A stretch of DNA of 64,000 nucleotides from an uncultured Granulosicoccus sp. (GCA_947492525.1 CANLNQ010000007.1:167549-231548); one strand, 5' to 3'; positions 19,338 to 32,353 are shown, counted from the stretch's first letter. Translations and numbers: made by a program. Notes: generated by a model not told the origin, from the sequence alone.

Positions 19338-20219
19338 TCAGCCCTTGACAGCACCGGCGGTCAGGCCGCTGACGATCTGCCGCTGGAACAGCAGGATGAG
19401 CACGCACAGTGGCGCAATGGATGAGACAGCCGCCGCTACAGCATACATGACCTTGCCTTCCGACTGCGTGGTGCCCAGAAAGCCTGCAACCCGAGGCACC
19501 ATGGTCTGGTTGTCCTGACTCAACAGGATCGAGGTGACGGTAAAGTCGTTGTATGACAGCAGGAAACTGAACAATGCCGTGGTGATGATGCCGGGCCACA
19601 TCAGCGGAATCACGGTCAGGCGAAAGGCCTGAAACTGTGTACACCCGTCGATCATCGCACTCTCGTCGATCTCTCGCGGAATGTTCTGAAAGAAGGCATG
19701 CAGCATCCACAGGGTGAATGGCTGATTGATGGCGACCAGTACGATGATGCTGGTGGGCAGATAGCCCCAGATACCGAGCTCGAAGAAGGGCAGCAGATAC
19801 CCTGAGACGAGCGTGACATGTGGCATGGCGCGGAAAACGAGTGCCGCGATCAGTAGCCAGAAGGCATAACGAAATCCCGAGCGAGCCAGGGCGTAGGCAC
19901 CCAGCAGACCGATGCTCAGTGATAATACAACCACGGATATGGTCACCAGAAGCGTGTTCAGGGTCGCTTTCCAGAACGCCTTTTCGACCCATGCGCCGTG
20001 GTAGGCAGAACCGGTGAAGGCGCTGCCGGTTCTCTCGATGGTGTTGGGTCCGAACAGTGCGTGCTTCCAGTCGCCTGGTGACAGAAAATCAGCTTCGAGC
20101 TTGAACGATCCCCACAAGGTCCACAGAAAGGGGAAGGCGGCAAGCAAGACCCACAGAAGCACGATCGTGGCAGACAGGATGTACAGCGTCAGAGCGCGTG
20201 CGTTCAAGGCTCGTTTCAT
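19338..20219 (-). CDS. Carbohydrate ABC transporter permease, MalG/UgpE type
   Basis: Inner-membrane permease with six predicted helices and a cytoplasmic EAA-type loop (EIDESAMIDGCTQFQAFRLTVIPLMWPG) that contacts the ATPase. I use the ATG 10 bp after the upstream permease stop; a GTG upstream would overlap that gene. It is the third gene of a binding protein-permease-permease set. No ATPase gene is adjacent, so the pair presumably shares an ATPase encoded elsewhere. Confidence 0.9.
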   Translation of the reverse strand: MKRALNARALTLYILSATIVLLWVLLAAFPFLWTLWGSFKLEADFLSPGDWKHALFGPNTIERTGSAFTGSAYHGAWVEKAFWKATLNTLLVTISVVVLSLSIGLLGAYALARSGFRYAFWLLIAALVFRAMPHVTLVSGYLLPFFELGIWGYLPTSIIVLVAINQPFTLWMLHAFFQNIPREIDESAMIDGCTQFQAFRLTVIPLMWPGIITTALFSFLLSYNDFTVTSILLSQDNQTMVPRVAGFLGTTQSEGKVMYAVAAAVSSIAPLCVLILLFQRQIVSGLTAGAVKG

Positions 20220-20229
20220 GATGCCCCCG

Positions 20230-21258
20230 TCAGCTTCGCTGCGCGAAGTCACGCCAGCTCCGTCTGAGCAAGGGAAGCAACAGGAGGATGATGCCGATGA
20301 TGGTCATCATCGATGTGGCGGATGCGGAGCCATACAAGGGGCTTTCCTGGCCACGCAGGTCACTGTAGATCAGGTAGCTCAGCGAGGTGGCATTGGCCTG
20401 GGCGTTCAAGCCGACAATGGGTTCCAGAACGCGAAAGTTGTCCATCAACTGAACCAGTGCCACGAAGATCACCAGTGGCATCAAGTGCGGAATGATGACA
20501 TAGCGTACTCGCTGCATGGCGTGGGTGCCGTCGACTCTGGCTGAATCCAGGATGTCTTTCGGTACCGTCTGCAGGCCGGCAAAGAAGATGATGAAACTCA
20601 GTGGTATCGAATGCCAGATACCGTAGCCGAACAGCGTCAGCCAGGTCAGCAGGGGTGAGGCTTTCAGGGAAAGCTCGGGGTCATCGAACAGCCATTGCAG
20701 ATTGGCTCCGATGATGCCTCTTGCATCGATCATCCAGAACAGGACCAGCGAACCGATCAGCGGCGTCACGATCATCGGCAGCAGGGAAAACACGATTACC
20801 GGGCCGCGAAACAGCGCGGGTAGTTGATTGACGGCCAGGGCAATGATGAAGCCGAGAACGATCACCAGTGGTGTGACGATCGCCGTGTAGGCGATGGTGA
20901 AGCTCAGTGCCTTGTAGAAAGGCAGATTGAACAGCTGGCCAAGGGCCTGCGACAGGCTGCTGCGTTCCTGCCAGATGGTTCTGATCTGCTCGATGGCGAG
21001 ATGATTGGCATCGAGGTAGGTGCCCATGCCGTTGAATCTGCCAAGCGGCTTTTCCTCCCTCAGCGATTTCATCGCCTCGGTATCGACTTGCATTTCCGTT
21101 CGGCAGCCGAAGGGGCCGCAACTCTCCACCGCCTTCATGACCTGCTCGTGTTCTACGAACAGGGACTGTACGACCACTGATAGCAACGGCACGGCGATGA
21201 ACAGCAGCATGACGAGCATCGTCGGCAGCATGAATATCAGAAATTGCCGATGCCTCAT
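20230..21258 (-). CDS. Carbohydrate ABC transporter permease, MalF/UgpA type
   Basis: 342-residue permease with an N-terminal helix and a periplasmic insert of about 90 residues containing two Cys (ESCGPFGCRTE). The core of helices has an EAA loop (DILDSARVDGTHAMQRVRYVIIPHL). Together with the next gene it forms the transmembrane channel of a CUT1-type importer. The substrate cannot be read from sequence. Confidence 0.9.
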   Translation of the reverse strand: MRHRQFLIFMLPTMLVMLLFIAVPLLSVVVQSLFVEHEQVMKAVESCGPFGCRTEMQVDTEAMKSLREEKPLGRFNGMGTYLDANHLAIEQIRTIWQERSSLSQALGQLFNLPFYKALSFTIAYTAIVTPLVIVLGFIIALAVNQLPALFRGPVIVFSLLPMIVTPLIGSLVLFWMIDARGIIGANLQWLFDDPELSLKASPLLTWLTLFGYGIWHSIPLSFIIFFAGLQTVPKDILDSARVDGTHAMQRVRYVIIPHLMPLVIFVALVQLMDNFRVLEPIVGLNAQANATSLSYLIYSDLRGQESPLYGSASATSMMTIIGIILLLLPLLRRSWRDFAQRS

Positions 21259-21310
21259 TGTTCAGCGACAGGTCAGCAGCCGATGCAGGGCAGGCCGGGC
21301 AAGACCTCGA

Positions 21311-22558
21311 TCATTCGAGGTATCCCGCTTCCCTGGCGGCTGCCCGGTAAGCCTGTGAGGCGTCGGCCAGGGCCTGTTCAGCGCTCTCCTTGCCCTGCAG
21401 GAACTCGCTCAGATTCTCCGACAGAGCGGTGTGCAGCAGGCCCATGTAGGGGAGCATCGGAAAGGGTTCGGCTCCGGCTTCAACGGTCTGAAAGGCGCCA
21501 GTGGAGGCCGCCGTCGGCTGGTAGCCTGCAATCAGCCAGACCGCACTGGCTTCTGCGGTTTCCAGCAGTTCAGGAGAAATGGCATGCATCATCGCCTGAA
21601 AGGAAGCCTCGGCGTCCTCATCCGAGATGTTGCGGGCAATCGTGAAACCCACCCACCAGAGGTAGCTTGCCGGTACGGTGCCGCCGCCAACGGTGGGTGC
21701 TGCAGCGAATACCGAATTGGCAATCACTTCGGGGGTGGAGCTGCCCTCCGGGTCGATGATGCCGCCCGGACGGGAGCTCCAGCCGTTGTAGATGGCCAGT
21801 GTTCCTGCAGCCCAGCGACGGGACACTTCGTTGGTATCGAAGGTGGCGAATTCCGGACTCATGTACTCGGACAGGCGCTTGAGCATGTCCAGCGTCTGCA
21901 GGCCTGCGTCGCTGTCGATGGCGGGCTCGGCGGTATCGCCGACGAACAGTTCACCGCCAAAGCCCTGATAGAGGTTCAGGAATTCAGTGCCCAGATCCCA
22001 GCCGGGCTTCAGGTTCAATGCCAGCGGATACTCCATGATGCCTTCGTCGCGAAGGGCCTTGGCAACCGTCAGAATCTCCTCGTAACTGCGCGGCGGTTCC
22101 ACGCCGGCTGCCTCGAGCAGATCCTTGCGATACCACAGGTGCTGGGTGTTGACCATGAAGGCGATGGCCATGACCTTGCCATCGATACGAATCAGTTGAT
22201 GATCCTGCAGATTGGGTTTGAACGTTTCGATCAGATCATCCAGTGGTCTTACCAGGTCCTCGTTCAGCAAGGGCGGCAAGGAATTGTTGGGTACGATGGC
22301 CACGGTGTAGGTGGCGGGCTCGGCGCTCAGCGCCGGCACCTGAATGCTCTTGTGTTCACTCGTCTGGTTGCTGGTGACCGGCACCGATTCGCTGGCGCAG
22401 GCCTTGGCGCGCTCAGCCACGACATGCATGGCCTCGAAATCATCGGACAGGATACTGACTCTGCCAGACGTCAGGCCGCAGTCAGCCTGCGCTGGCGTCA
22501 GGCTCATGGCGCCGAGCAGAACAGCGATGGTCGTCGTGGTTTTCAGCAGGTATTTCAT
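21311..22558 (-). CDS. Sugar ABC transporter substrate-binding protein
   Basis: 415-residue periplasmic binding protein of the extracellular solute-binding family 1. It has a Sec signal peptide (cleavage after AQA about residue 24) and motifs such as LWYRKDLLEAAGVEPPRSYEEI and the C-terminal WWVGFTIARN. The frame continues far upstream but the signal peptide fixes the start. It leads the operon with two permeases. Confidence 0.92.
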   Translation of the reverse strand: MKYLLKTTTTIAVLLGAMSLTPAQADCGLTSGRVSILSDDFEAMHVVAERAKACASESVPVTSNQTSEHKSIQVPALSAEPATYTVAIVPNNSLPPLLNEDLVRPLDDLIETFKPNLQDHQLIRIDGKVMAIAFMVNTQHLWYRKDLLEAAGVEPPRSYEEILTVAKALRDEGIMEYPLALNLKPGWDLGTEFLNLYQGFGGELFVGDTAEPAIDSDAGLQTLDMLKRLSEYMSPEFATFDTNEVSRRWAAGTLAIYNGWSSRPGGIIDPEGSSTPEVIANSVFAAAPTVGGGTVPASYLWWVGFTIARNISDEDAEASFQAMMHAISPELLETAEASAVWLIAGYQPTAASTGAFQTVEAGAEPFPMLPYMGLLHTALSENLSEFLQGKESAEQALADASQAYRAAAREAGYLE

Positions 22559-22676
22559 GGAGTTGTCTCGGAAATGAACTGTGCAAGGCAGCATCCTGTC
22601 TGCCTGCGCCGAACGGGTCGTGGCAACGGGCGCAGATTGGCCCTGCCCCGATGACCCGACCATCAGCGGGGGTGAG

Positions 22677-23630
22677 TCAGTTGGCTGACTGATCCATGCG
22701 CCGCAGAGGCTTCGGAATCGAGAAGGTGATCGTCTCCTGTATGCCGTCGGCCTCCACGGCCGTCTGGCCGCCTTCGGCCCGCAGTCGTTCGATGACTTCA
22801 CTGACCAGGATTTCGGGTGCTGACGCTCCGGCGGTGACGCCCACGCTCTGCTTGCCGACCAGCCAGTCACTGTCGATATCCACCGCCCGGGTGATGAGGC
22901 GTGATTCGACACCGGCGCGTTCGCCGAGCTCGGCCAGTCGATTCGAATTGGAGCTGTTGCTCGCGCCGACCACCAGAAGCAGGTCGACCTCTTCACACAG
23001 CTTCTTGACGGCATCCTGACGGTTCTGGGTGGCGTAGCAGATATCGTCACGATTCGGCGCCGCTATGGCCGGAAAGCGCTTGCGCAGGGCATCGATGACA
23101 TCCTGCGTATCATCCACCGACAAGGTCGTCTGTGAGACAAAGGCCAACCCTTCCGGATCCTTGATTTCCAGCGTTTCCACGTCGGCGGGTTTCTCGACCA
23201 GAATGATGCGCCCGCCATTACTGGTGTCGTAGCGGCCCATGGTGCCTTCCACTTCGGGGTGACCGGCATGACCGATCAGGATCACTTCCTTGCCTTGGCG
23301 AGCGTATTTCACCACTTCCAGATGGACCTTGGTGACCAGCGGGCAGGTGGCATCGAAGACTTGCAGGCCACGCCCGTGAGCGGCGCTCTCAACCGCGTGC
23401 GACACGCCGTGCGCACTGAAGATGACGGTGGCATTGTCCGGCACCTCGTCCAGTTCCTCGACGAAGACTGCGCCCTTGTCCCGCAGGCCATCCACGACAT
23501 ACTTGTTGTGCACGACTTCATGGCGGACGTAAATGGGGGCGCCGTGGATCTCGATGGCGCGCTCGACGATCTCGATGGCACGGTCAACGCCGGCACAGAA
23601 GCCGCGCGGATTGGCGAGTAGAATTTTCAT
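22677..23630 (-). CDS. ispH: 4-hydroxy-3-methylbut-2-enyl diphosphate reductase
   Basis: Last step of the MEP isoprenoid pathway, giving IPP and DMAPP. The three Fe-S cysteines are C12 (RGFCAGV), C96 (DATCPLV) and C198 ([10 protein letters not shown]), with active-site histidines in HEVVHNK and SAHGVSH. The 317 residues are typical. It follows lspA after 140 bp; fkpB, which usually sits between them, is absent. Confidence 0.97.
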   Translation of the reverse strand: MKILLANPRGFCAGVDRAIEIVERAIEIHGAPIYVRHEVVHNKYVVDGLRDKGAVFVEELDEVPDNATVIFSAHGVSHAVESAAHGRGLQVFDATCPLVTKVHLEVVKYARQGKEVILIGHAGHPEVEGTMGRYDTSNGGRIILVEKPADVETLEIKDPEGLAFVSQTTLSVDDTQDVIDALRKRFPAIAAPNRDDICYATQNRQDAVKKLCEEVDLLLVVGASNSSNSNRLAELGERAGVESRLITRAVDIDSDWLVGKQSVGVTAGASAPEILVSEVIERLRAEGGQTAVEADGIQETITFSIPKPLRRMDQSAN

Positions 23631-23666
23631 GGTAGTCAATCCTGGTTGATGGGCGGCTTCCCCTTG

Positions 23667-23701
23667 CACCACGCCAGCGCTGCATGCCGCCAGGCGTGGT
23701 G
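23667..23701. other. Inverted repeat between lspA and ispH
   Basis: A perfect 9-bp inverted repeat CACCACGCC/GGCGTGGTG (23667-23675 with 23693-23701) lies in the gap where fkpB is usually found. It has no T tract, so it may be an mRNA stem or processing site and not a terminator. Confidence 0.45.
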
Positions 23702-23770
23702 TTGGTGGGCATGCCAGCCCGTACTTGTTTCGAACCGGACAACAGAATCGTCCGTCGATGGCGACCTGAA

Positions 23771-24274
23771 TCAGGTCGCCGGCTTGTCGTCGCTTTCCTC
23801 TGCCGTGGTTTCGTTCTTCTCGAACAGGGTCAGGCCCAGCAGGAGTGCCGTACCGCAGCTTATGGCAGCATCGGCGATATTGAAAGAGGGGAAGTAGCTG
23901 GTATTCCAGTACACCTGAATGAAGTCCACCACATAACCGTACACGGCTCGATCGATCAGATTGCCGATGGCACCACCCAGAATCAGCGCAATGGCCACGC
24001 TCAGCCAGCGCTCCGCGCGCGTCATGCGCCACAGCCAGACGAACAGCACAATGCTGACCACCAGGCTGATGGCGGTGAAGAACCAGCGTTGCCAGCCGCC
24101 TTCGTTGTCCAGAAAGCTGAAGGCTGCGCCGTAGTTGTAGGCCTTGGTGATGTTGAAGAAACCGGTCACCGGAATCTGCTGATACATCTCCAGCGACCTG
24201 TCTGCCCAGATCTTGGTGATCTGATCGAAGACGACGATCAGGGTCACGATGCCATAGCGCAATAGGTGGGACAT
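23771..24274 (-). CDS. lspA: Lipoprotein signal peptidase
   Basis: Aspartic peptidase that cleaves prolipoprotein signal peptides in the inner membrane. The 167 residues have four helices with the catalytic aspartates in [10 protein letters not shown] and FNIADAAIS. The ATG lies 2 bp after the ileS stop; a longer frame runs back into ileS but has no support. Several substrates with lipoboxes are encoded in this window. Confidence 0.97.
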   Translation of the reverse strand: MSHLLRYGIVTLIVVFDQITKIWADRSLEMYQQIPVTGFFNITKAYNYGAAFSFLDNEGGWQRWFFTAISLVVSIVLFVWLWRMTRAERWLSVAIALILGGAIGNLIDRAVYGYVVDFIQVYWNTSYFPSFNIADAAISCGTALLLGLTLFEKNETTAEESDDKPAT

Positions 24275-24276
24275 GG

Positions 24277-27111
24277 TCAGGCGATCGAGCGCTGTTCGCC
24301 GGTGCCGTGAACGTTGCTGATGCAACGTGCACAGACTTCGGGGTGGTCGCTGTCCGTACCGACATCGTCACGCAGATGCCAGCATCGTACGCACTTCTCG
24401 CCACTGGCCTTGCAGGTCGATACGGCAAAGTCGAGTCCGTTGGCACTGAGCACTTCGGCATCCGCGGGCTTCTGGTCCAGCGACTCCACGGCGGCTGTCG
24501 AGGTGATGAAGACGAATCGCAGTTCATCGCCTACCTTGGCCAGCGTCTGCGCCAGTGCATCCGAGGCATAGATCACGACACTGGCCTCCAGAGCGCCGCC
24601 GATGGTGCCTTCACTTCTGAGCTTCTCCAGCGATTTGGACACCGCCTCACGTACCAGGGTCACGGCCTGCCAGTCGGCTCTGCTCAGCAGGGCGTCGTCG
24701 TCCAGGGCCGGCAGGGTTTCCAGATAGGTTTCGGTGAACGGCGTCGGTGAGCGACTGCTGCGGTCGGTGTCAGACTGTTCGCGCAGGTGCTGCCAGATCT
24801 CATCGGCGGTGAAGCTCAGTACCGGCGCAATCCAGCGTACCAGCGCATCGGTGATCTGATACATGGCGGTTTGCGCGGAGCGGCGGCCAAGACTGTCGGC
24901 AGGCATGGTGTATTGCCGATCCTTGATGATGTCGAGGTAGAAGCTCGACATGTCGACCGCACAGAAATGGTGGATGGTCTGGTACACCGTGTGGAACTGA
25001 TAGGCCTCGTAGGCTTCATGCACCGTGCCCTGGGTACGCAGAGCGCAATCCACCGCCCAGCGATCCAGCGCCAGCATGTCTTCCGGGGCGACGGTGTGCT
25101 GATCGGGATCGAAGTCATCGATGGCGCTGAGCAGGTAGCGAGCCGTGTTGCGAATGCGACGATAGGCATCGGCCATGCGATCCAGGATCTCGTTGGAGAC
25201 CGTCATTTCGCCGCGGTAGTCGGTCGAGCTGACCCACAGGCGAACGATATCGGCTCCGAGGGTTTTCAGCAGCTTCTGCGGCGCAATGATGTTGCCCAGA
25301 GACTTGGACATCTTGCGGCCCTGCTGATCCACCGTGAAGCCATGCGTCAGCACCTGACGATACGGTGCCTGACGATTGATGGCCACACTTGTCAGGATCG
25401 AGGAATGGAACCAGCCACGGTGCTGATCGGAGCCTTCCAGGTAGATATCGGCCGGATAGCTCAGCTTTTCGTCCTGCTGCAATACGTGCATCCAGGAGGT
25501 GCCGGAGTCGAACCAGACATCCAGCACGTCGGTCACCTTGTCGTAGTCATTGGCGTCATCGCCCAGCAGCTCGGCTGGGTCGAGATCGAACCAGGCCTGA
25601 ATGCCTTGCTCGGCGATGCGCTCTGCCGCCTTTTCCACCAGAGCCGTGGTGTCCGGATGCAACTCTCCGGTCTCCTTGTTCAGGAACAGTGTGATGGGCA
25701 CACCCCAGTAGCGTTGGCGCGAGATGCACCAGTCCGGACGACCGGCAATCATGCCGTGGATGCGTGACTGGCCCCAGTCCGGAATCCATTGCACCTTGTC
25801 GATTTCCGCCAGCGTGTCGCGTCGCAGGCCTTCGGTATCCATGCCGATGAACCACTGCGGTGTGGCGCGATAGATGATGGGGGTCTTGGTGCGCCAGCAG
25901 AAGGGGTAGCTGTGCTGATACTTCTCATGCTTGATCAGGCGGCCACGACTTTCCAGCTCCTCGATCATGTGAGCATCGACCTTCATGACGTGCTCGCCGC
26001 CGAACAGTTCGACGTGATCACGGAAGATGCCGTGATCATTGACGTAGTCCAGCAGGCCCAGATCGTGCGCCTTGGCAGCGTAGAAATCGTCCACACCGTG
26101 ATCCGGTGCCGTGTGCACAGCGCCGGTACCGGCATCGGTCGTCACGTAGTCGCCCATGATGAGCAGGGAATCGCGCTCATACAGCGGATGCTTGAACCGT
26201 TGTCCCTTGAGCGACTCGCCGGTGGTGGTGCCGACAATCTGATGGTCGGTGAAACCGTAACGTGCCATGACATCATCCACCATGGCCTCGGCCATGATCA
26301 GGCGTTCGCCGTTGACGGCAACCAGCGCGTATTGCAGCTCGGGGTGCAGCGTGATGGCCAGGTTGCCCGGAATGGTCCAGGGTGTGGTGGTCCAGATGAC
26401 GATATTGACGTCGCTGCCATCATCCTCGGCACCGAAGATGCCCAGAATGGCGGCCTTGTCACGCGGTGCGAAGCGCACGTCAATGGCCGTGGAAGTCTTG
26501 TCCTCATACTCGATTTCGGCCTCGGCGACCGCCGAGTGGGCACCCCAGCTCCAGTAGACCGGTTTCGTGCCCTTGTAGACATGTCCGGCTTCGATGATCT
26601 TGCCCAGTGCCCTGACGATGTTGGCCTCATTGGCAAAGTTCATGGTCAGATAGGGTGCCTGCCATTCACCCAGGATCCCCAGGCGCTGGAATTCTGCGCT
26701 CTGGTTGGCCACCTGTTCGCTGGCGTATTCCCGGCAGCGGGCGCGGAACTCGGCTTCGGTGACATTGCCACCGGGTTTGCCCATCAGCCCTTCCACCTTG
26801 TTTTCGATTGGCAGACCGTGACAGTCCCAACCCGGCACGTAGGGCGAATCGAAGCCCGCCAGTTGCTTGGATTTGACGATCATGTCCTTGATGACCTTGT
26901 TCACCACATGGCCGATATGAATATCGCCGTTGGCGTAGGGAGGGCCATCGTGCAGGATGAATTTCGGGCGGCCCGCCGAATGCTCGCGAATGTGCTGGTA
27001 CAGGTCCTGCTCGTTCCAGCGAGCCAGCATTTCAGGCTCGCGTTTGGCCAGATTGCCCCGCATGGGGAAATCCGTCTTGGGCAGGTTCAGCGTCTTTTTG
27101 TAATCGGTCAC
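24277..27111 (-). CDS. ileS: Isoleucyl-tRNA synthetase
   Basis: Class I synthetase of 944 residues, bacterial type 1. HIGH lies at residues 65-68 and a KMSKS motif follows at about 605 ([11 protein letters not shown]). The central editing domain is present. The C-terminal zinc finger has CVRCW and, further on, CARC. It is followed by lspA with almost no gap. Confidence 0.98.
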   Translation of the reverse strand: MTDYKKTLNLPKTDFPMRGNLAKREPEMLARWNEQDLYQHIREHSAGRPKFILHDGPPYANGDIHIGHVVNKVIKDMIVKSKQLAGFDSPYVPGWDCHGLPIENKVEGLMGKPGGNVTEAEFRARCREYASEQVANQSAEFQRLGILGEWQAPYLTMNFANEANIVRALGKIIEAGHVYKGTKPVYWSWGAHSAVAEAEIEYEDKTSTAIDVRFAPRDKAAILGIFGAEDDGSDVNIVIWTTTPWTIPGNLAITLHPELQYALVAVNGERLIMAEAMVDDVMARYGFTDHQIVGTTTGESLKGQRFKHPLYERDSLLIMGDYVTTDAGTGAVHTAPDHGVDDFYAAKAHDLGLLDYVNDHGIFRDHVELFGGEHVMKVDAHMIEELESRGRLIKHEKYQHSYPFCWRTKTPIIYRATPQWFIGMDTEGLRRDTLAEIDKVQWIPDWGQSRIHGMIAGRPDWCISRQRYWGVPITLFLNKETGELHPDTTALVEKAAERIAEQGIQAWFDLDPAELLGDDANDYDKVTDVLDVWFDSGTSWMHVLQQDEKLSYPADIYLEGSDQHRGWFHSSILTSVAINRQAPYRQVLTHGFTVDQQGRKMSKSLGNIIAPQKLLKTLGADIVRLWVSSTDYRGEMTVSNEILDRMADAYRRIRNTARYLLSAIDDFDPDQHTVAPEDMLALDRWAVDCALRTQGTVHEAYEAYQFHTVYQTIHHFCAVDMSSFYLDIIKDRQYTMPADSLGRRSAQTAMYQITDALVRWIAPVLSFTADEIWQHLREQSDTDRSSRSPTPFTETYLETLPALDDDALLSRADWQAVTLVREAVSKSLEKLRSEGTIGGALEASVVIYASDALAQTLAKVGDELRFVFITSTAAVESLDQKPADAEVLSANGLDFAVSTCKASGEKCVRCWHLRDDVGTDSDHPEVCARCISNVHGTGEQRSIA

Positions 27112-27154
27112 GTGTGTCTTGCTTCGTCAGTCGTACAAAGTGGGTCAGTGTAAG

Positions 27155-28084
27155 TCATCTGTGGCTCATGAGTTCGCGAGCAGCGTCTGCATCGCGCGCA
27201 ATCTGTGCCTTGAGTTCGTCCAGTGAGGCAAAACGTTGCTCATTGCGCAATGCTTGCACGAAATCAATGGCCAGATGGTGGCCGTAGAGTTGTTCCTCGG
27301 CGTCCAGCAAATGCACTTCAAGCAGCAGTTTGCGTCCGCCGACCGTGGGTCTCTCGCCCAGATTGGCAACCGCGGCATGACGCCGTCCGGTGTCCTCGTC
27401 GTGCGCCCAGGCCGCAAAGACGCCGCGCAGCGCCGGGCGATGATCGCCCAGGGCCACGTTGGCGGTGGGAAAGCCCAGCTGACGGCCGACCTTGTCGCCA
27501 TGAATGACTCGTCCACTGATGCGGTAGGGGCGGCCGAGCAATGTGGTGGCCTCACTCAGTTCACCATTGCGCAGGTGCTCTCTGATGAGTGTGCTGGAGA
27601 CACGCTGATTACCAGAAATACAGGTCGGGCTCTGTTGCAGTGTGAACCCGTGGGTATGAGAGGCCGCCTCGAGCAGTTCGAAGGTGCCGTGGCGCTGGTG
27701 GCCGAAGCGAAAGTCATCACCGATGACCATGTGCCGGGTGCGCAGGGTATCGATCAGCACTTCGCGGACGAAGTCGTCGGCGGATTGCCTGGCAAATTCG
27801 TGATCGAAGTCCAGCAGCAGCAGTCGTTCGATACCGGCAGCCTTGATGCTGTTGTAGCGGTCGCGCAGACCCTGCAGCCGGGCGGGGGCGCCCTTCGTCA
27901 CGAAATACTCATGCGGCAGGGGATTGAAGCTGATGACCGTGCTCACCAGTGCTCGCTCACCCGCGGTGCGGACCACTTCGTCGAACATGGCCTGATGCCC
28001 GAGATGCGCGCCATCGAAATTGCCAATGGTGATGGCGGTCTCAACGGCGTCCGGCCAGTTGTGGAGGCCTCGAATCAGTTGCAT
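27155..28084 (-). CDS. ribF: Bifunctional riboflavin kinase/FAD synthetase
   Basis: Makes FMN and FAD from riboflavin. The N-terminal adenylyltransferase domain (about 1-185) has GNFDGAHLGHQAMF. The C-terminal kinase domain (about 186-309) has GRVIHGDKVGRQLGFPTANV. The 309 residues match the family. It lies between murJ and ileS, the usual position. Confidence 0.97.
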   Translation of the reverse strand: MQLIRGLHNWPDAVETAITIGNFDGAHLGHQAMFDEVVRTAGERALVSTVISFNPLPHEYFVTKGAPARLQGLRDRYNSIKAAGIERLLLLDFDHEFARQSADDFVREVLIDTLRTRHMVIGDDFRFGHQRHGTFELLEAASHTHGFTLQQSPTCISGNQRVSSTLIREHLRNGELSEATTLLGRPYRISGRVIHGDKVGRQLGFPTANVALGDHRPALRGVFAAWAHDEDTGRRHAAVANLGERPTVGGRKLLLEVHLLDAEEQLYGHHLAIDFVQALRNEQRFASLDELKAQIARDADAARELMSHR

Positions 28085-28115
28085 GGGTTCGCTGTCATGA
28101 CGGGTGGAAGGAGGT

Positions 28116-29669
28116 TCATGGTGTTGCCAGCTGTCGTGGACGGATGCCTGCCAGCAGCAAACCGGCCGAGTACACGAGAGCGCTGCCCACGATTATAGCG
28201 AGCAGGGTCCCCAGCCTACCAAGCGCGCCCATTGCCTGCCACTGAATCTGCGTGCACAGCAGCAGCAGCAGGGTCAGGGCAAGCAGGCCGGGCAGGCTGC
28301 GACGGGCGAATTGCCAGACCCGCGGGGAGATCGTGTAGATGTCGTCGGCCTTGAGCCGTCGGTACAGCATGATGGCCTGTTGCCAGGCCGCAACCGAGCT
28401 TGCCAGGGCCAGGCCGGTATGCGGGGCGATGAAATCGAGCCAGATCATCGGCAGCACGAACAGCAGGTTGTAACCCATGTTGGACACCAGGGCGATGATG
28501 CCGATGCGAACCGGTGTGCGGGTGTTCTGGCGGGCGAAGAAGGCCGGGGCGAAGATCTTGATCAGCAAAAAGGCTGGCAGGCCGGCACCATAGGCAATCA
28601 GGCTGTAACTGGCCATGGCGGCATCGTCGGGGGTGAATTCGCCGTAGCCGAACAGTGTCAGCAGCATCGGCTGCGCCAGCGTCATGAGGGCAATTGCTGC
28701 CGGCAGACCGAGGATCACCAGCAGGCGCATGGCCCAGTCCAGCGTGCGTCGGAACTGATCGGGGCTGTCGAGCGAATGCTCGCGCGAGAGTCTGGGCAGG
28801 ATGATCGTCGCCAGAGTGACACCCAGCAGGCCCAGCGGAAATTCCATCAGGCGATCGCTGTAGTAGAGCCAGCTCAGACTGCCCGCCGTCAGAAAAGAGG
28901 CAATGATGGTGTCCAGCAGCAGGTTTATCTGGGCCACCGAGGAGCCCAGAATGGCGGGTGCCATGAGTTTCAGGATGCGCCTGACGCCGGGATGCTTCCA
29001 GCCCCAGCGAGGTCGGGGCATCAGGCCGATCTGGCGCAGGAACGGCAGTTGCAGGAACAGTTGCACCGCGCCGGCGGCAAAGACACCCCAGGCCAGCGCC
29101 ACAACCGGTGTGTCGAACATCGGGCTGAAGGTCAGGGCGGCCGCAATCATGCAGATGTTCAGCAGCACCGGTGTGAATGAGGGGATCGCGAACTTGCCGA
29201 AGGTGTTGAGCATGCTGCCGGCATAGGCAACCAGACTGATGAAGAACAGGTAGGGGAAGGTGATGCGCAGCATGTGGGTGGCCAGCTCGAAGCGCTCGGG
29301 TTCATCGATGAAGCCCGGTGCAAACAGCATGATCAGAAGCGGGCTGAGCATGACACCCAGGGTGCTGACCAGCAGAAGTATGATGCTGAGGGTGCCGGAC
29401 ACATGTGCCGCCAGATCAATCAGCGCCTCCCGGCTGCGGGTTTCCTTGTACTCGGTGAAGACCGGCACGAAGGCAGTGGCAAATGCCCCTTCGGCAAACA
29501 GACGACGCAGGAAGTTGGGGATCTTGAAGGCGACCAGGAAGACATCCGTGGTGGCGCCGGCCCCGAACACGATCGCGAGAACCTGGTCACGAACAAATCC
29601 AAGCACCCTTGAAAGCAGAGTCATCAGGCCCACAATGGTCCCGGATCGAACAAGATTTGCCGGTTTCAT
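28116..29669 (-). CDS. murJ: Lipid II flippase MurJ
   Basis: Flips lipid II across the inner membrane for peptidoglycan synthesis. The 517 residues have about 14 hydrophobic segments and the conserved N-terminal segment SRVLGFVRDQVLAIVFGAG with its functional arginines. Divergent from rpsT with an 80-bp gap, the standard arrangement. Confidence 0.96.
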   Translation of the reverse strand: MKPANLVRSGTIVGLMTLLSRVLGFVRDQVLAIVFGAGATTDVFLVAFKIPNFLRRLFAEGAFATAFVPVFTEYKETRSREALIDLAAHVSGTLSIILLLVSTLGVMLSPLLIMLFAPGFIDEPERFELATHMLRITFPYLFFISLVAYAGSMLNTFGKFAIPSFTPVLLNICMIAAALTFSPMFDTPVVALAWGVFAAGAVQLFLQLPFLRQIGLMPRPRWGWKHPGVRRILKLMAPAILGSSVAQINLLLDTIIASFLTAGSLSWLYYSDRLMEFPLGLLGVTLATIILPRLSREHSLDSPDQFRRTLDWAMRLLVILGLPAAIALMTLAQPMLLTLFGYGEFTPDDAAMASYSLIAYGAGLPAFLLIKIFAPAFFARQNTRTPVRIGIIALVSNMGYNLLFVLPMIWLDFIAPHTGLALASSVAAWQQAIMLYRRLKADDIYTISPRVWQFARRSLPGLLALTLLLLLCTQIQWQAMGALGRLGTLLAIIVGSALVYSAGLLLAGIRPRQLATP

Positions 29670-29680
29670 GAAATCTGTCG

Positions 29681-29709
29681 TTGACGTCTTGCAAAAGGCG
29701 GTGGATAAT
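29681..29709 (+). promoter_or_regulatory. rpsT promoter
   Basis: TTGACG (29681-29686), a 17-nt spacer and GATAAT (29704-29709), followed by the GC-rich discriminator GGGCGGCTG typical of growth-rate and stringent-controlled promoters. It stands 40 bp before the rpsT start. Confidence 0.82.
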
Positions 29710-29749
29710 GGGCGGCTGAATTCAGTAATGTCAAGTTAGAGGATAGTCC

Positions 29750-30013
29750 GTGGCAAACACAGCTCAGGCGCGCAAGCGCGTCCGTCAGGCAGAAAAATCT
29801 CGTCAACGCAATGCGAGCCAGCGCTCGATGATGCGTACGATGGTGAAAAGAGTCTTTGCAGCTCTTGCAACCGGTGACAAGGCAGCGGCCGAGGCAGCCT
29901 ACAAGGAAGCCGTACCCGTGCTGGATCACATGGCTCGCAAGGGTCTGATTCACAAGAACAAGGCAGCTCGATACAAGAGCCGTTTCAACGCTCAGGTTCG
30001 CGCGCTGGCGTAA
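29750..30013 (+). CDS. rpsT: Ribosomal protein S20
   Basis: Basic 87-residue 30S protein that begins [20 protein letters not shown] and ends [15 protein letters not shown], both diagnostic. It starts with GTG, which is also unusual in that E. coli rpsT uses a non-ATG start (UUG) linked to its regulation. Single-gene unit divergent from murJ and convergent with proB. Confidence 0.97.
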   Translation: MANTAQARKRVRQAEKSRQRNASQRSMMRTMVKRVFAALATGDKAAAEAAYKEAVPVLDHMARKGLIHKNKAARYKSRFNAQVRALA

Positions 30014-30019
30014 TATCGT

Positions 30020-30039
30020 CCGGGGCCGCAGGGCCCCGG
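30020..30039. terminator. GC hairpin after rpsT
   Basis: An 8-bp stem CCGGGGCC/GGCCCCGG with a GCAG loop, 7 bp after the rpsT stop and between convergent rpsT and proB. No T run follows, so termination may need Rho or the hairpin may protect the 3' end. Confidence 0.5.
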
Positions 30040-30078
30040 CGTAGTACCTGGCTTGCTGCTGAATCTGCAGGAACTGGT

Positions 30079-32353
<2,275 letters not shown>

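Noticed and set aside
22559..23050. Frame open upstream of the sugar-binding protein would give a 579-residue protein
   Set aside because: The upstream part is antisense-frame sequence of ispH and a clear signal peptide marks the true start.
23631..24527. Frame open upstream of ispH giving a 616-residue protein
   Set aside because: It runs through lspA and ileS in another frame; the conserved [12 protein letters not shown] start fixes ispH.
25789..27153. Long open frame on the plus strand opposite ileS
   Set aside because: It is the antisense of a high-GC coding sequence, without family likeness; ileS on the other strand is certain.
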